DNA of 64,000 nt, taken from contig CM054135.1 in assembly GCA_028751875.1 (NCBI GenBank), positions 58,239,628 through 58,303,627 on the forward strand. Direction: 5' to 3'. Under the pieces are notes generated by a model. It saw nothing but the letters and a program-made list of their open reading frames with translations, was not told the origin of the DNA and did no database searches. Shown in pieces: positions 11,905 through 23,479 of this stretch (positions within the stretch are counted from its first letter, which is position 1; every line of letters begins with the position of its first letter). The position numbers and the translations under genes were made by a program. This DNA is from Rapana venosa. Taxonomy: Eukaryota > Mollusca > Gastropoda > Neogastropoda > Muricidae.

Positions 11905-12467
11905 ACAATGGTACAATAAATAAGATGTACACAGAGTTTTAAAAGAATTTCAACTCTACACTTTAAAAATAAAAAAGGACCATTGTACTTTTCCCACCTC
12001 ATTCCTTTCCAAAATGAGTGATCTTTTAACTGTCAATTTCGGTTACAGCTGCAAATTCAGACATATTAAACTTGATATTCATATCATTTCATCAGTAACT
12101 GCTACTGTCCAATTAACAATGCTCCACCCCCCAATAAATAAAACAAACACGACACACATGTATGCAAACACACACACACTTACTTAACTGACCAGAACAT
12201 ACTTTATACCCCTGCCTCTTTAATAACGCCGCTTTTCTATAATGCATCCTCACCATCTCCTTTACTTTCCCCACTATGATTAGTCAAAGCTTTCCAAACC
12301 CAGCGCCCACACCCCCACCCCCAACTTCTGTTTTCAGATAAACCCATCCCTACCCTTCCCTGAATGTCATCAGAAAGTGTCACTGCCCGCCACCTATACC
12401 CATCCATATATACCAGCACATTATAACAACCCCCCCTCCCCCCTCACTTCCTAGCATCCCTCCTGCC

Positions 12468-12655
12468 GAGGTCCCGGGTGCGAACGCACGTAGAAAGTCT
12501 TGCATGCAACCTGTTCCACTTTTGGAAAGAGTAGGCCATTATGTGCCATTACAAACATGTCAAAATTTACACGACCATATGCACACCAGGACTGAATGTA
12601 AGAAAGAACACGAGCGCAAGAACTGACAGAATTGTATTGAATCCCAAAGTAAAAA
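12468..12655 (+). mobile_element. SINE-C, 3' part
   Basis: GAGGTCCCGGGTGCGAACGC, CAACCTGTTCCACTTTTGG, GTAGGCCATTATGTGCC, GGACTGAATGTAAGAAAG. Confidence 0.75.
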
Positions 12656-12699
12656 CGATTGCCATTATGTCACCATATACCATCTAATCCACCTGCTCT

Positions 12700-12825
12700 T
12701 TGTGTCCACATGTGGGGCCAGGGTTAGGAGCGAGGTTAGTGTTAGGATTAGTATGAAAATTTAACAACGGGTAAGGGATGTCCGTCAGCTGGTCGGTCTG
12801 AATGTTAGAATACATGTGGACACAA
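12700..12825. mobile_element. Possible MITE with 14-bp terminal inverted repeats
   Basis: TTGTGTCCACATGT at 12700-12713 and its exact reverse complement at 12812-12825 bound 126 bases. The interior contains GGGTTAGGAGCGAGGTTAG. No clear flanking duplication, so the call is tentative. Confidence 0.45.
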
Positions 12826-12892
12826 TAGCACATAGACAAAATGATATCATAGCTACACAATGGTACGAAGCTCGCAACAGTATGGAGCTTTT

Positions 12893-13010
12893 TTGTTGTT
12901 CCTTGGTTTGAGTTCCAAGGTTCATCAAAGGATGGCGAAATTTTGGTATATGCAAATGTTTTTACTCGCCATTAATGCAGGTGCATTCTCACTTCAGGGA
13001 TGTAAGGAGC
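12893..13010 (-). mobile_element. SINE-D tail fragment
   Basis: Reversed tail: GTTCCTTGGTTTGAGTTCC, then TTTTTACTCGCCATTAATGC, then CATTCTCACTTCAGGGA. Confidence 0.7.
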
Positions 13011-13184
13011 TTTAAATCAAAATTACCAGTCCTATCAACAGCTGAGGCTATGCACTGGACTTGGTGTTTACAAATGTTTAAATATGCTATCAAAGTGATT
13101 TCAAACCTGACATTTTTGAATGAATTTCATCCATTTAAAAATTTTGAGTCCAAAGGAAACATGACAAAAAATCTATCAGCCAGC

Positions 13185-13390
13185 CCTCTTTTGTGCAGCC
13201 CCACTCCTCTTAATGTGCATACTCCTCTTTTGTGCAGCCCCACTCCTCTTAATATGCATACTCCTCTTTTGTGCAGCCCCACTCTTAATATGCATACTCC
13301 TCTTTTGTGCAGCCCCACTCCTCTTAATATGCATACTCCTTTTATGCAGCCCCACTCCTCTTAATATGCATACTTCTCTTAATATGCATA
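13185..13390. repeat. ~38-bp tandem array
   Basis: About five copies of CTCTTTTGTGCAGCCCCACT then CCTCTTAATATGCATACT, with small deletions. Confidence 0.93.
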
Positions 13391-13577
13391 ATACCCCTCC
13401 CCAAACACCCCTTTCCCTTCCTTGCCTATTCCTCCAATCTGATGTCTCCTCCCCACAGCTACCCCCTTTACCTACGCACGCAAACACATGCACGCACACA
13501 CGTGCATACACACACACACGCAAACACACGTGCCACACACACACTTGCATGCACTCACGCGCGCGCACACACAAACA

Positions 13578-13923
13578 CACAGATGGGATAGCCTGGTGGA
13601 TAGGGTGTTGCACACTGCACTCATAATCTGCTGAACCAGGTTTGAATCCCATTGAAGGGTATTTTTCCTCTGTAATGCTGACTCCATTCCCCCCTAAAGT
13701 ACTTCGACTGAGGTCCCGGGTGCAAACGCATACAGAACACCTAACGCACACATTAAAACCTGTTCCGCTTCTCAAAAGTGTAGGCCACTGTGTGCCATTG
13801 GGAACAGATGACAAAAATTTACAAAACCATATACACACAGGGACTGGATGTTAAAAAAGGGACTGGATGTAAAAAAGAAAGCACACGAGTGATTATTCTA
13901 TCACCCTCAAAATAAAAGAATAA
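13578..13923 (+). mobile_element. SINE-C, full length
   Basis: tRNA-like head GATGGGATAGCCTGGTGGAT, B-box CAGGTTTGAATCCCATT, body AGGTCCCGGGTGCAAACGCA, duplicated GGGACTGGATGT motif, and an AAAAGAATAAA tail. Confidence 0.87.
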
Positions 13924-14516
13924 AGAACATCTAAGAAAAATGGTACAACACCAATGTTTAGTGAATTTTGAGACGAACTGCTCTCTCAGATTTTGCATTA
14001 TGCTATCAGTCAGTGTTGGAGAGAGTGTTCATTTCCTTTTTTGCCAAAAACAATGGACAATCCGGCTTAAATTCATCTCACGACCAGGTCATTTTCCAGC
14101 TAATTTTTGAGGATTTTTTTTATACATATTTCTACTCCAGCCAAAACCAATAGCTCTTTGCATTTTTTGGGGGGGCATTTTCTATTTTTGAGGTATCTGA
14201 CACTTCCCTGCCCAACAACTGCATAGGTGGTGGAACACATTGACCTATCTTCCAATAACTAAACTTTTTTTCTTATTTTAAAAAAAATCACAGCATTGCC
14301 AGTTATACAGGCATCACATTTACTGTAAATTAAATCACTTCAAACACAAAATCAATAATAATCCATGTCACAGACGAGATACGAATTCCCTCAGATATCA
14401 AATGCCAATGGCATATTACACTAATTTTTCCTTAGGGCAACGAATTATCAGGCCATATTGAAAACACTAGCATTTTAAGGTTTTGTTTTTTTTCTCCACC
14501 CCTTTTTTTCTTTACT
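13924..14516. other. AT-rich sequence, nothing recognised
   Basis: No repeat family of this window and no coding signal seen. Confidence 0.45.
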
Positions 14517-14531
14517 ATTCCTTGGCTAGAG

Positions 14532-14733
14532 GCCCTTGACTGGAATCCACAGGGGAAGAGGAAAGTTGGTCGACCAAAACAGACCTGGCGCAGAAGTGTT
14601 AATGAAGAAACGAAGGCAGCTAGAATGACATGGGCCGAGCTGAAGAGGATCTCCCAAAACCGAGTTCGTTGGATGGGTGTTGTTGCAGCCCTATGTTCCC
14701 CATGGAACCAAGAGGCATAAGTCAAGTAAGTCA
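14532..14733 (+). mobile_element. 5'-truncated LINE 3' end, 202 bp, with perfect 15-bp target-site duplication
   Basis: Encodes GKRKVGRPKQTWRRSVNEET then WAELKRISQNRVRWMGV, the C-terminal end of an RT protein. A stop and a short (AAGT)-type tail follow. ATTCCTTGGCTAGAG occurs at 14517-14531 and 14734-14748. It shares its 3' end with 4402-4563. Confidence 0.93.
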
Positions 14734-14832
14734 ATTCCTTGGCTAGAGATCCGAAGTTCACCAATGGCGATATTTTTGCATATACAACTTTTTTGCACAT
14801 CATAAAGGTAACCACATTCCAACTTCAGCTAA
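14734..14832 (-). mobile_element. SINE-D tail interrupted by a LINE insertion
   Basis: Reversed tail (CTTGGCTAGAGATCCGAAGT ... CATTCCAACTTCAG). Its first 15 bases also occur at 14517-14531 as the target-site duplication of the inserted LINE end. Confidence 0.78.
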
Positions 14833-14854
14833 AAATCAAGTTCAAAATACATAT

Positions 14855-14945
14855 AATAATAATAATAATAATAAATGGAACTTATATAGCGCTATATCTT
14901 GCAAAGACAAATCAAAGCGCATACATATACGTACATCAACAATGT
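14855..14945. repeat. (AAT)n followed by a TATAGCGC-type repeat
   Basis: ATAATAATAATAATAATAAA then GGAACTTATATAGCGCTATA and CAAATCAAAGCGC. The same order recurs at 55785. Confidence 0.75.
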
Positions 14946-15059
14946 GGAAAAAAACTCCAGACTTTTCTAAGGACTGAGTGCTCTGTACATTCTATTGGAA
15001 GACTGATTACAGGACTGAGTTTCGTTCACTTCTAGATCTCTTTGGCAGTAATCCTGTAA

Positions 15060-15672
15060 TCACACAGCAGCAGCAGATGTTTGTATTACTTGAGACTTCA
15101 TTCTTTGGCAGTTTCCATCAAATATCATAGCAACAAGATGTTTGTATTAATCGAGACTTCATTCTTTGACAGTTTCCATCAAATCATCTCATAGCAATGA
15201 GATGTTTGTATTAATCGAGACTTCATTCTTTGACAGTTTCCATCAAATCATCTCATAGCAACGAGATGTTTGTATTAATCGAGACTTCATTCTATGGCAG
15301 TTTCCATCAAATCATCTCATAGCAACAGATGTTTGTATTAATCAAGACTTCATTCTTTGACAGTTTCCATCAAATCATCTCATAGCAATGAGATGTTTGT
15401 ATTAATCGAGACTTCATTCTTTGACAGTTTCCATCAAATCATCTCATAGCAACGAGATGTTTTTATTAATCGAGACTTCATTCTATGGCAGTTTCCATCA
15501 AATCATCTCATAGCGACAAGATGATTGTATTAATCAAGACTTCATTCTCTGGCAGTTTCCATCAAATCATCTCATAGCAACAGATGTTTGTATTAATTGA
15601 GACATCATTCTTTGGCAGTTTCCATCACATAATCTCACTGCAGCAGCATATGTTTGTATTACTTGACTTCAT
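15060..15672. repeat. ~64-bp tandem array
   Basis: About ten copies: GATGTTTGTATTAATCGAGA, CTTCATTCTTTGACAGTTTC, CATCAAATCATCTCATAGCA. End copies are more diverged. Confidence 0.93.
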
Positions 15673-16029
15673 TTTTACATTATATTCATGAACATGTAAT
15701 ATAACTATTCTAACCAAAGTGGATCTAATCAGACTTATTGACCTTACCTTGGCCAATCATGATGAAATGAAGAAACACTATACATAATAAATCATGAACA
15801 AATCCTCTGCCTGATCAATGAAAAAAATCAAAATTAAGTTCATATAGGGGGGAAAAAGTCAATCTGCCAGCTTTTCCTGCACTTTTATTTGAACAGGAAA
15901 TCTACCTTTTCATTCCAGTGTGGGATATTTTCAGGTGATGGAGGGATCGTGCACTGTACACAGTCTAAAGATGGCGACTTGAGCGGCTCTCTCTAGCTCA
16001 AGAATGCATTACATTCTTCTGGCCTAATG

Positions 16030-16335
16030 TCCAGGTGCTAAGGCCATACTTTCCTGAAGTTGTTTCTCTGGATTGTCCTCGTTTCGCTGTAGGATACTGG
16101 GTGGGTAGACAGGCAGTCCGCTTCTTCGTTGCCCCCTATGCCACAAAGGGAAGGGATCCATTGCAGCACCATTACAGTTCTGAGGCTGAAGAGGCTTAGT
16201 TCTGGCTTGTCTCTCAGGGTCTGCTGTCCTCCTGGTGCCTGGAGACTGTGCAGGATGGACTTGTGGCTGGTCAGGAACACTGTGTTGGTTGCTAGTGTGC
16301 CCCATGGATGATGAAAGCTTTGATTACTGAAGTGT
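16030..16335 (-). pseudogene. RNase H domain fragment of a non-LTR retrotransposon
   Basis: The minus strand encodes SKSILHSLQ-like and LQWIPSLCGIGGNEEADCLS. This matches the W-x-P-x-H-x-G-I-x-G-N-E-x-A-D signature of LINE RNase H, with Leu in place of His. No RT sequence is recognisable next to it. The frame is open for about 100 codons, but it is an isolated fossil. Confidence 0.75.
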
Positions 16336-16479
16336 AGCATCCTGCAAAATATATCGTCATTTCACTGTCAAGATATTTATAAAAATCTTGAAATAACATT
16401 TGAATATAGTGCTCTTTTTCTTTTGAATAAATCTAAACCACAAATATACCAACGTATGTATGTATGTATGTATGACAGA

Positions 16480-16745
16480 AGCTACACACAAGTGGTTAAG
16501 ACCACTTGACTTTTATTCTGAGGGCCCTTGTGGCCATGGGTTCGAATCTTGGCAGCGGTATCTGGTGAATTAATGGTGGGGATTTTTACGATCTCCTTAC
16601 GATCTCCCAGGTTTAAGTGCAAATGTGCGAGTGCCTTAATTCCTTCATTATATATACATGCAGAAGATCAAATATGCACATTATAGATCCCACAACTCAT
16701 CAGCATTCAGTGGGTTATGCAATCACAAACAACCCAGCATGCAAC
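16480..16745 (+). mobile_element. SINE-D, tail missing
   Basis: GCTACACACAAGTGGTTAAG head, B-box ATGGGTTCGAATCTTGGCAG, body GGTGGGGATTTTTACGATCT and CATTCAGTGGGTTATGC. Stops before the SINE-D tail. Confidence 0.82.
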
Positions 16746-16934
16746 CTGTACAATAAAATGAGCTGCTCTGAAGTCAGAATATATGGGCCGAGGCCAGCGA
16801 GTAGACCTCTTGCAAAATTACAAGCATGGGAGAGGACCAGGCACTACACACCGCACCTGGTAAGGGAATGCAGAGAAGAGAAGAGATCTATATGTAAAAC
16901 TTCTGTATAGTAACACGTTTACTTGTATGATAGG

Positions 16935-17167
16935 GATCATAGTCCTTCGGGTGAGACTTTAAACCAAGGCCCCGTGTGCGAACACACGCAGAACATCTTG
17001 CGTACACATTAAATCCTGTTCCGCTTTTCGTAAGAGTAGGCCATTGTGTGCCGGTGGGAACGGATGACAAAATTTACAAAACCGCACATACACAGGGACT
17101 GGATGTAAAAAAGCACACAAGTGCTTATTCCATTATCCTCAATATAAAAGAATAAATAAATAATAAT
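16935..17167 (+). mobile_element. SINE-C, 5'-truncated
   Basis: AGTCCTTCGGGTGAGACTTT, GGCCCCGTGTGCGAACACAC, GGGACTGGATGTAAAAAAGC and a (TAAA)n-type tail. Confidence 0.83.
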
Positions 17168-17337
17168 AAATATGATTCTGGTTCTTAAAAAAAAATGAAA
17201 CTATATATCCTTAAAAACAAGGAACTACTTGCATGGATCAAGGAGGCTGGGGAAGATTGGTTAAGAAATTTAAATACATGTATAGATGTTTGTATTTTCT
17301 AGTCACTGGTCTTTACTACATACATTGGTTGTGAGTG

Positions 17338-17382
<45 letters not shown>

Positions 17383-17800
17383 GCATTTTTTTTGTTTGGT
17401 TGGGTTTTTTTTTTTCTTTTTGAAGTTATTGAACAAATATGAATCAAAGCTTTGTGTCTTTTTGAGATTATGATCCCTATCAATTATGTGCCTGTCAGTA
17501 GTTGTGATTGCCCTTCATGTGTTGATTAAAGACTTGACCTGATGACCGAAGCTAAAACAAAATTACCAAAACTATTCAAAACAAACAATGCATCAAGACA
17601 ATTATTAAATCCATGATAGTGCAATAAGTACAAATAGTACTTTTCAATACAAACATTAATACAGGGTTGTTTTCTTAAGACAAATAAAAAAGGACTCATC
17701 TCTGAAAACATGTACATAAAATTGATCAAGTGGCCATTCTCACTTTTGTCATTTAAAATAAACTGGTGGATATAAGAAAAGTGAAATAAGGAGGAATGTC
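17168..17800. other. AT-rich sequence with a (GT)n tract
   Basis: GT run at 17340-17378; otherwise no feature recognised. Confidence 0.5.
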
Positions 17801-17807
17801 TCAAACT

Positions 17808-18057
17808 TGCTTTTCCCCAGGTAAGGTTAAACAGCATTGAGCACAGTTACCAGTTGGATGGGTGACCGTTTGCGCACCTTGGCTACAGTATAGTCCCCCA
17901 GCTGTAAATGGGTACCTGCCTCTTTGGGGTCAGAGAAGGTAAAGCAGCAGGGAGAGGAGGTGGGTACCGCCCTCAATATGCTGGCCCCTAGAGAAGTAAG
18001 GTCTCTGATGCCTCGCTCCCCTACGACCTACAGGTTATGGGACACCTTTACCTTTAC
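17808..18057 (+). mobile_element. SINE-B, 5'-truncated
   Basis: Lacks the A-box and starts in CTTTTCCCCAGG. It keeps the 5S-like CAGTTGGATGGGTGACCG block and the ACCTTT tail. CTCAAACT at 17800-17807 and 18058-18065 is a short target-site duplication. Confidence 0.85.
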
Positions 18058-18065
18058 CTCAAACT

Positions 18066-21000
18066 CTTATGTGAAGGAGGATGGTGGCATTTACACTTTA
18101 ACTTCATCTGGTAAAACATAATTACATACCAAAGATTAAAATTGGAGGGGGGGGGACAAAAAGAGTAACCAAAACAACCGATGTATCAACAAATGATTAG
18201 CAAAGACAAAAAAAACAATAAGAAACAGTCACTGACCATGTGCCTAAGGATTTTTAAGACCTCTTAACTCCCATCAGTTTATTTCCTCTGATTCAGTGAT
18301 TGATGTATATTTTGGATAAATATTCCACAAATATTTTAACAAGTATTACAGTATGAAACTTTGTTGTTATTTCCTATGCTTTGTTATAAAAAACAAGAAT
18401 TTCTGATCAATTATGGCAAATCTTTATATACCTTTGATATCACTGCATAGCAGCGTTAAAAAATTTTTTTTTTTTAATTTCAATTAACAGAGTTGATGTT
18501 AAGTTTCTTTGATTTTGAAGAGAATCTCTTATTTTCAAATTGAATGACATTTTAGATTACTAAACAGCAGATAAGTGAAATTCTAACCTTGACTTGTCCA
18601 GAGGTGAAGTACATGGTGTCTTGGTTGAATGTCATGCAGGCAGGCATGACATGGCTGTGGCAGCATTTTCAAGTGGACTTGGCTGACAGGAGGTGACACT
18701 GACTGATGGCGATGATCTTGACTGCAACTCTTCTCCATCACATGGCACCTGGTATAACAGGATTACGTACCTAATTTTTTTAAACAACAAAAAGACTAAG
18801 AAACAAATCATAAATAGACACATGACTATCCAAGACAAAAATAACATTAAGAAACAGTGACAGGTCATATGCCTAAGGAATATTTTAAGACCTCTTAACT
18901 CCTATCAGTTATTTCCTTAATTCAGAGACCAGTGTATATTTGGTGGACATATTCCACAAATATTTTAACAAGCATTACAGTGTGAAACTTTTGCTTTTAT
19001 TTTCTAATAGACTGTTACAGTAAACACCAACTTCCAATCAATAATGGCACATCTTTATACACTTTTGATATCACTGCACAATTGATAAAGAATGTGGAGA
19101 GAAAAAAAAAAACTACGATGGTGATGTTTCTTCAATTTAAAGAGGATCTTAAAAATTCTCAGACTGCATGACTTTAAAATAGTTTAATGGCAGAGAAGTG
19201 AAATTCTAACCTTACTGTCAGTGAAGTACGTCAATTCCATTTCTTGCAGGTAGACATGACATGTCTTTGGTAGCATTTCCACGTGGACTTGGCCGACAGG
19301 AGGCGACAGTGACTGATGAGGATGGTCTTGGCTGCAACTGTTCATCACATGGTACCTGGTAAAACTACATACCAAAGGTTAGAATGGAAAAAACAAACCC
19401 AATAAGTAACAAATAAAGTACAAATAAAATGATAAGTAAAGACAAAAACTGCAAGAAACATGGTGACAGACCATGTGTCTGAGGATTTCTCACAACTCTG
19501 ATCAGTTATTTCCCCTAGTCAGTGATTGATGTCTATTTCAGTAAATATTCCATAAATACTGTCACAAGGAATACAGCATGAAACTGATTTTATTAAATAT
19601 ATCGATAATGTTAACTTCTGATCAATAATAACTCTTTTTTTTAAATGCCTCAACTATCACTACATGGTGGTTGGTAAAGAATATGGAAATGTTGATGTAC
19701 ATTTTTTTTTAAATTCAGAGTATCTCTTTATTGTCTGACTGCACGACACTTAAAATAGTTATGGCAGATCAGTGAAATTCTAACCTTGACTGAGCATGGG
19801 AAGTACATGTTGAAACTTGTTTCATTTCTTACAGGTAGGTATGACATCATGGCTGTGGCAGCATTTCCAAGTGGACTTGGCAGACAGGAGGTGACACTGC
19901 CTGATGGCGATGGTCTTGACTGCAACTCTTCTCCGCCAAATGGTACCTGGTAAAACAGATTGTACCAAAGATTAGAACTGAAAAAAATAAAATAAAAAGA
20001 GTAACAGAAACAAATCATGAATAAACAAATTACAAACAAAAACGACAGTGACAAACAATGACACATCAAGTGCCTCAGGATTTGTTAGACCTTTCTCAGT
20101 TATTTCCCTTAATTCAGTGATTCATGTTTATTTAAAAAAATATTTCGCAAATACTATTATATTATAAAACTTTTTTTTATCTAATACACTAATATAGAAG
20201 CCATGAATTTTGATCGATAATGGGACATTTTCATATACCTTTATTATCACTGCAGGGTCGTTTGGTAAAGAATAAATAAAATTTTAACTGTATACAGTTG
20301 ATGCATCATTCTTTGATTTGAAGAGAACCTTTTTCAGACTGCATGGAACTTTAAACAGTTGATTGGCAGATCAGTGAAATTCTAACCTTGACTTGTTCAG
20401 AGGCGAAGAACGTGTCTTGGTTGAACGTCATGCAGGCAGGCATGGCATCACAGCTTTGACAGCATTTCCAAGTAGACTTCGCTGACAGGATGCGACGGTT
20501 CCTATTGGGGATATTTTAGACTGCAACCATTCTCCATCACATGGTACCTGGTAAAACAGATTACCCCCAAAAAAATTTGAATTGAAATATATAGATATAG
20601 ATAGATAGATAGATAGATAGATAGAGATAGAGAGAGAGAGAGAGCAACAAACAAATGATGGATGAACAAATGACTACAAAAGACAAAAACAGTGAAAAAC
20701 ACAGTGACAGATCATGTGCCTATGGAATTTTAAAACCTCTTAACTCTTACCAAGTATCGATTTATTTCCCTTGATTCAGTGATGTATATTCTAGGGAAAT
20801 AATCTTTTTTTTTTTTTTAAACAAGTATTACAGTATAAAACATATTTTGTAATATGCTGTTACAGTAGACCTCAACTTCAGATTAATAATGGCACATTTT
20901 TATATTCTTTTAATACTGCATACTCATCAGTACAGAATATGGAAAAAAATTTTAATACACAGTTGACACATCTTTGATTCGAAGAGATTCTCTTGATATT

Positions 21001-22310
21001 CAGATTGCATAACATTTTTAGAAGTTGAAATGCAGATAAGAAAAATTCTAACCTTGACTTTAAGATGTGAAGTCTTTGTTCCATGTCACACAGGGCGGCA
21101 TGACATTGTGGCTGTGGCAGCATTTCCAAGTGGACATGGCAGCCAGGAGGTGGCTTTGGCAGCATTTCCAAGTGGACTTGGCAGCCAGGAGGTGGCTTTG
21201 GCAGCATTTCCCAGTGGATATGGCAGCCAGGAGGTGACTTTGGCAGCATTTCCCAGTGGATATGGCAGCCAGGAGGTGGCTTTGGCAGCATTTCCCAGTG
21301 GATATGGCAGACAGGAGGTGGCTTTGGCAGCATTTCCCAGTGGATATGGCAGACAGGAGGTGGCTTTGGCAGCATTTCCCAGTGGATATGGCAGACAGGA
21401 GGTGACAATGCCTGATGGTGATGGTCTTGACTGCAACTGTTTATCACATGGTACCTGGTAAAACAGACTGTTTACCAAAGATTAGAATTGTATAAAAAAA
21501 AATCAACAAAAAGAGTAACAGAAACAAATCATGAAAAAACAAATAAGCAGAAAAGACAAAATTGACAATGAGAAACACGACAGATTTAGTGCCTCAGGAA
21601 TTTTAGATCTCTCTCAGTCATTTCCCTTAATTCAGTGATTCGTGTATTTTAGAAAAAAAAGTTCCCAAATAATGTAACAAGTATTACGTTATGAAACTTA
21701 GTTTTATTTAATACACTGTTATAGTAGTCATGAATTTTTTTTTTCGACAATGGCACAATTTTATACACCTTTATTATCACTGCATAGTTGGTAAAGAATG
21801 CAGGAAAAAATGTTACCTCTATAGAGTTGATGCATATTTCTTCAATTTGAAGAAAATCTGTTACTTATCAGACTGTATGGCAGATAAGTGAAATTCTAAC
21901 CTTGATTTTGTTGTCTTGGTTGAACGTCATGCAGGCAGGCATATCATGGTTTTGGCAGCATTTCCAAGTGGACTTGGAAGACAGAAGGAGACAGTGCCTT
22001 ATAGTGATGGTCTTGACTGCAACTGTTCACCACATGGTACCTGGTAAAACATTACACACCAAAGATTAGAATTGAAAAGAAAAAAGAGTAAACAAAATGA
22101 GTAACTGAACAAATTACGAGCAAACAAATGACAAGCAAGAACCACAAAATCAACAGTGAGGAGCACTATGACAGACCATGTGCCTAAGTATTTCACACCC
22201 CTTTACTCCTGTCACTTATTCTACTTGGTTTTATAACACCAGAGATCAATGGTTTGGGTTTTTTAAATTTAAATCCACAAATATTTCAACAAGTATTTCA
22301 GTATGAAAGA
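18066..22310 (-). repeat. Tandem array of ~600-bp units with exon-like blocks
   Basis: Six units plus partial ends. Each has a conserved block bounded on the minus strand by TGTTTTACCAG at one side and CAAG/GTTAGAATTTCAC at the other. Block coordinates are 18588-18748, 19211-19355, 19785-19946, 20387-20547, 21053-21454 and 21901-22040. The sequence between blocks is also shared (CAGTGATTGATGTATATTT, AACAAGTATTACAGTATGAA). Block lengths are 161, 145, 162, 161, 402 and 140, so the frame is not kept, and stops occur in different frames. A spliced noncoding RNA or a plain satellite fits better than a protein. Confidence 0.85.
21105..21400. repeat. 42-bp minisatellite inside the fifth unit
   Basis: About seven copies of a 42-bp unit containing CTTTGGCAGCATTTCC and GGCAGCCAGGAGGTGG or GGCAGACAGGAGGTGG. 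Because 42 is a multiple of three, both strands stay open, which explains the repetitive frames here. Confidence 0.92.
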
Positions 22311-22851
22311 CTGCTTTTTTCTGAATAAAGTAACTTTTTACACATCATCTTCCGCCTTACATGTTTCACCAATATTGTCAAATTTAGGTATCAATTCTAA
22401 CAAATCAAGCATTATTCTGAAAGACAATAAGTTCAGGCACGTAGAGAAGAAAAATGAAATAACTCCAATTATATATATGTTGGGGGTTTAAATCGCATAT
22501 ACATTGCCAATTCTACAACATTATACTCATTCTACACACTAATTCTACACACCCCATTTATTTTATATAATTGAACACCACATTTGCAGCTGCAAAAAAT
22601 CAGCACAAGCTCTATATATATATTCAAGTAAAGAGCTAACAAAACAATTTGATCTCAAACTGCTTTCACCCCACAGACCACAAAGGCCATTTCAGGGCTG
22701 TCATACCATTCACTTCAAGTTCAAATTCAACATATTCTAGTCCTGACTAAACTTTCTATCATGTTGTTACAGCCCCACCAACCACAAAGGCCATAATAAG
22801 GCTGTTACCTTATAAATAAACCACATGCCAATCAGAAAAAAAGTATATTAC

Positions 22852-23050
22852 CTTCTCAATAGTATTCTCATACAGGGTCTTGGTAAGAGTATTCCTGATG
22901 ACAGGAAGAGTGCTGTAGTTATTCATGCTGGGTATTGACTGATGGTACAAGTTCCCCAGGCAGTGCCAACAAAGCTTAAGGCCCCATTCCACCAAACGTC
23001 CGTATGATCTACATGATGACCTTATCACCTCATTGAAACTCCCAGGGAGT
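22852..23050 (-). CDS. Hypothetical minus-strand coding exon
   Basis: Open frame with unrepetitive, protein-like composition: SFNEVIRSSCRSYGRLVEWG then CLGNLYHQSIPSMNN, ending ENTIEK before a donor (GAGAAG/GTAATA). I do not recognise the product. It sits between the ~600-bp array and the minisatellites, on the same strand as the exon-like blocks of that array. It may also be a transposon piece. Confidence 0.3.
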
Positions 23051-23104
23051 AAAGGATGGGAAGGAGGAAAATTGTGAGGAGGTGACTGAGTCACGATCCC
23101 TCAT

Positions 23105-23430
23105 GCTAACTGTGTAATTGCCTTTCAAGGTGGAGTTTACTCACCACCAAGATCCCTGTGTCTTTGAAGGTTGAGTTTTCTCAACACGAAGATTGAAGGT
23201 GGAGTTTTTTCTCAACATGAAGATTGTAGGTGGAGTGTTTTCTCAACATGAAGATTGAAGGGAGAGGTTTTTTTCAACATGAAGATTGTAGGTGGAGTGT
23301 TTTCTCAACATGAAGATTGTAGGCAGAGTGTTTTCTCAACAGGAAGATTGTAGGCGGAGTGTTTTCTCAACACGAAGATTGTTTTCTCAACATGAAAATC
23401 GCTGTTCCTTTGAAGGTGTAGTTTTTTCAA
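23105..23430. repeat. ~32-36-bp minisatellite
   Basis: About nine irregular copies around GTTTTCTCAACATGAAGATT and GTAGGTGGAGT. Shares the core TTTTYTCAACATG with the next array. Confidence 0.88.
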
Positions 23431-23479
23431 CATCGCGATTGTTTGAACTGACTGAATAGTCAAATACACAATTAGCAAA

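Noticed and set aside
12700..12780. Interstitial telomere repeat (GGGTTAGG, GTTAGTGTTAGG)
   Set aside because: Only two or three imperfect TTAGG-like units, inside a probable small transposon.
21030..21478. Repeat-containing frames of 130-189 codons on both strands
   Set aside because: The 42-bp repeat is a multiple of three and keeps all frames open. The neighbouring units do not keep the same frame.
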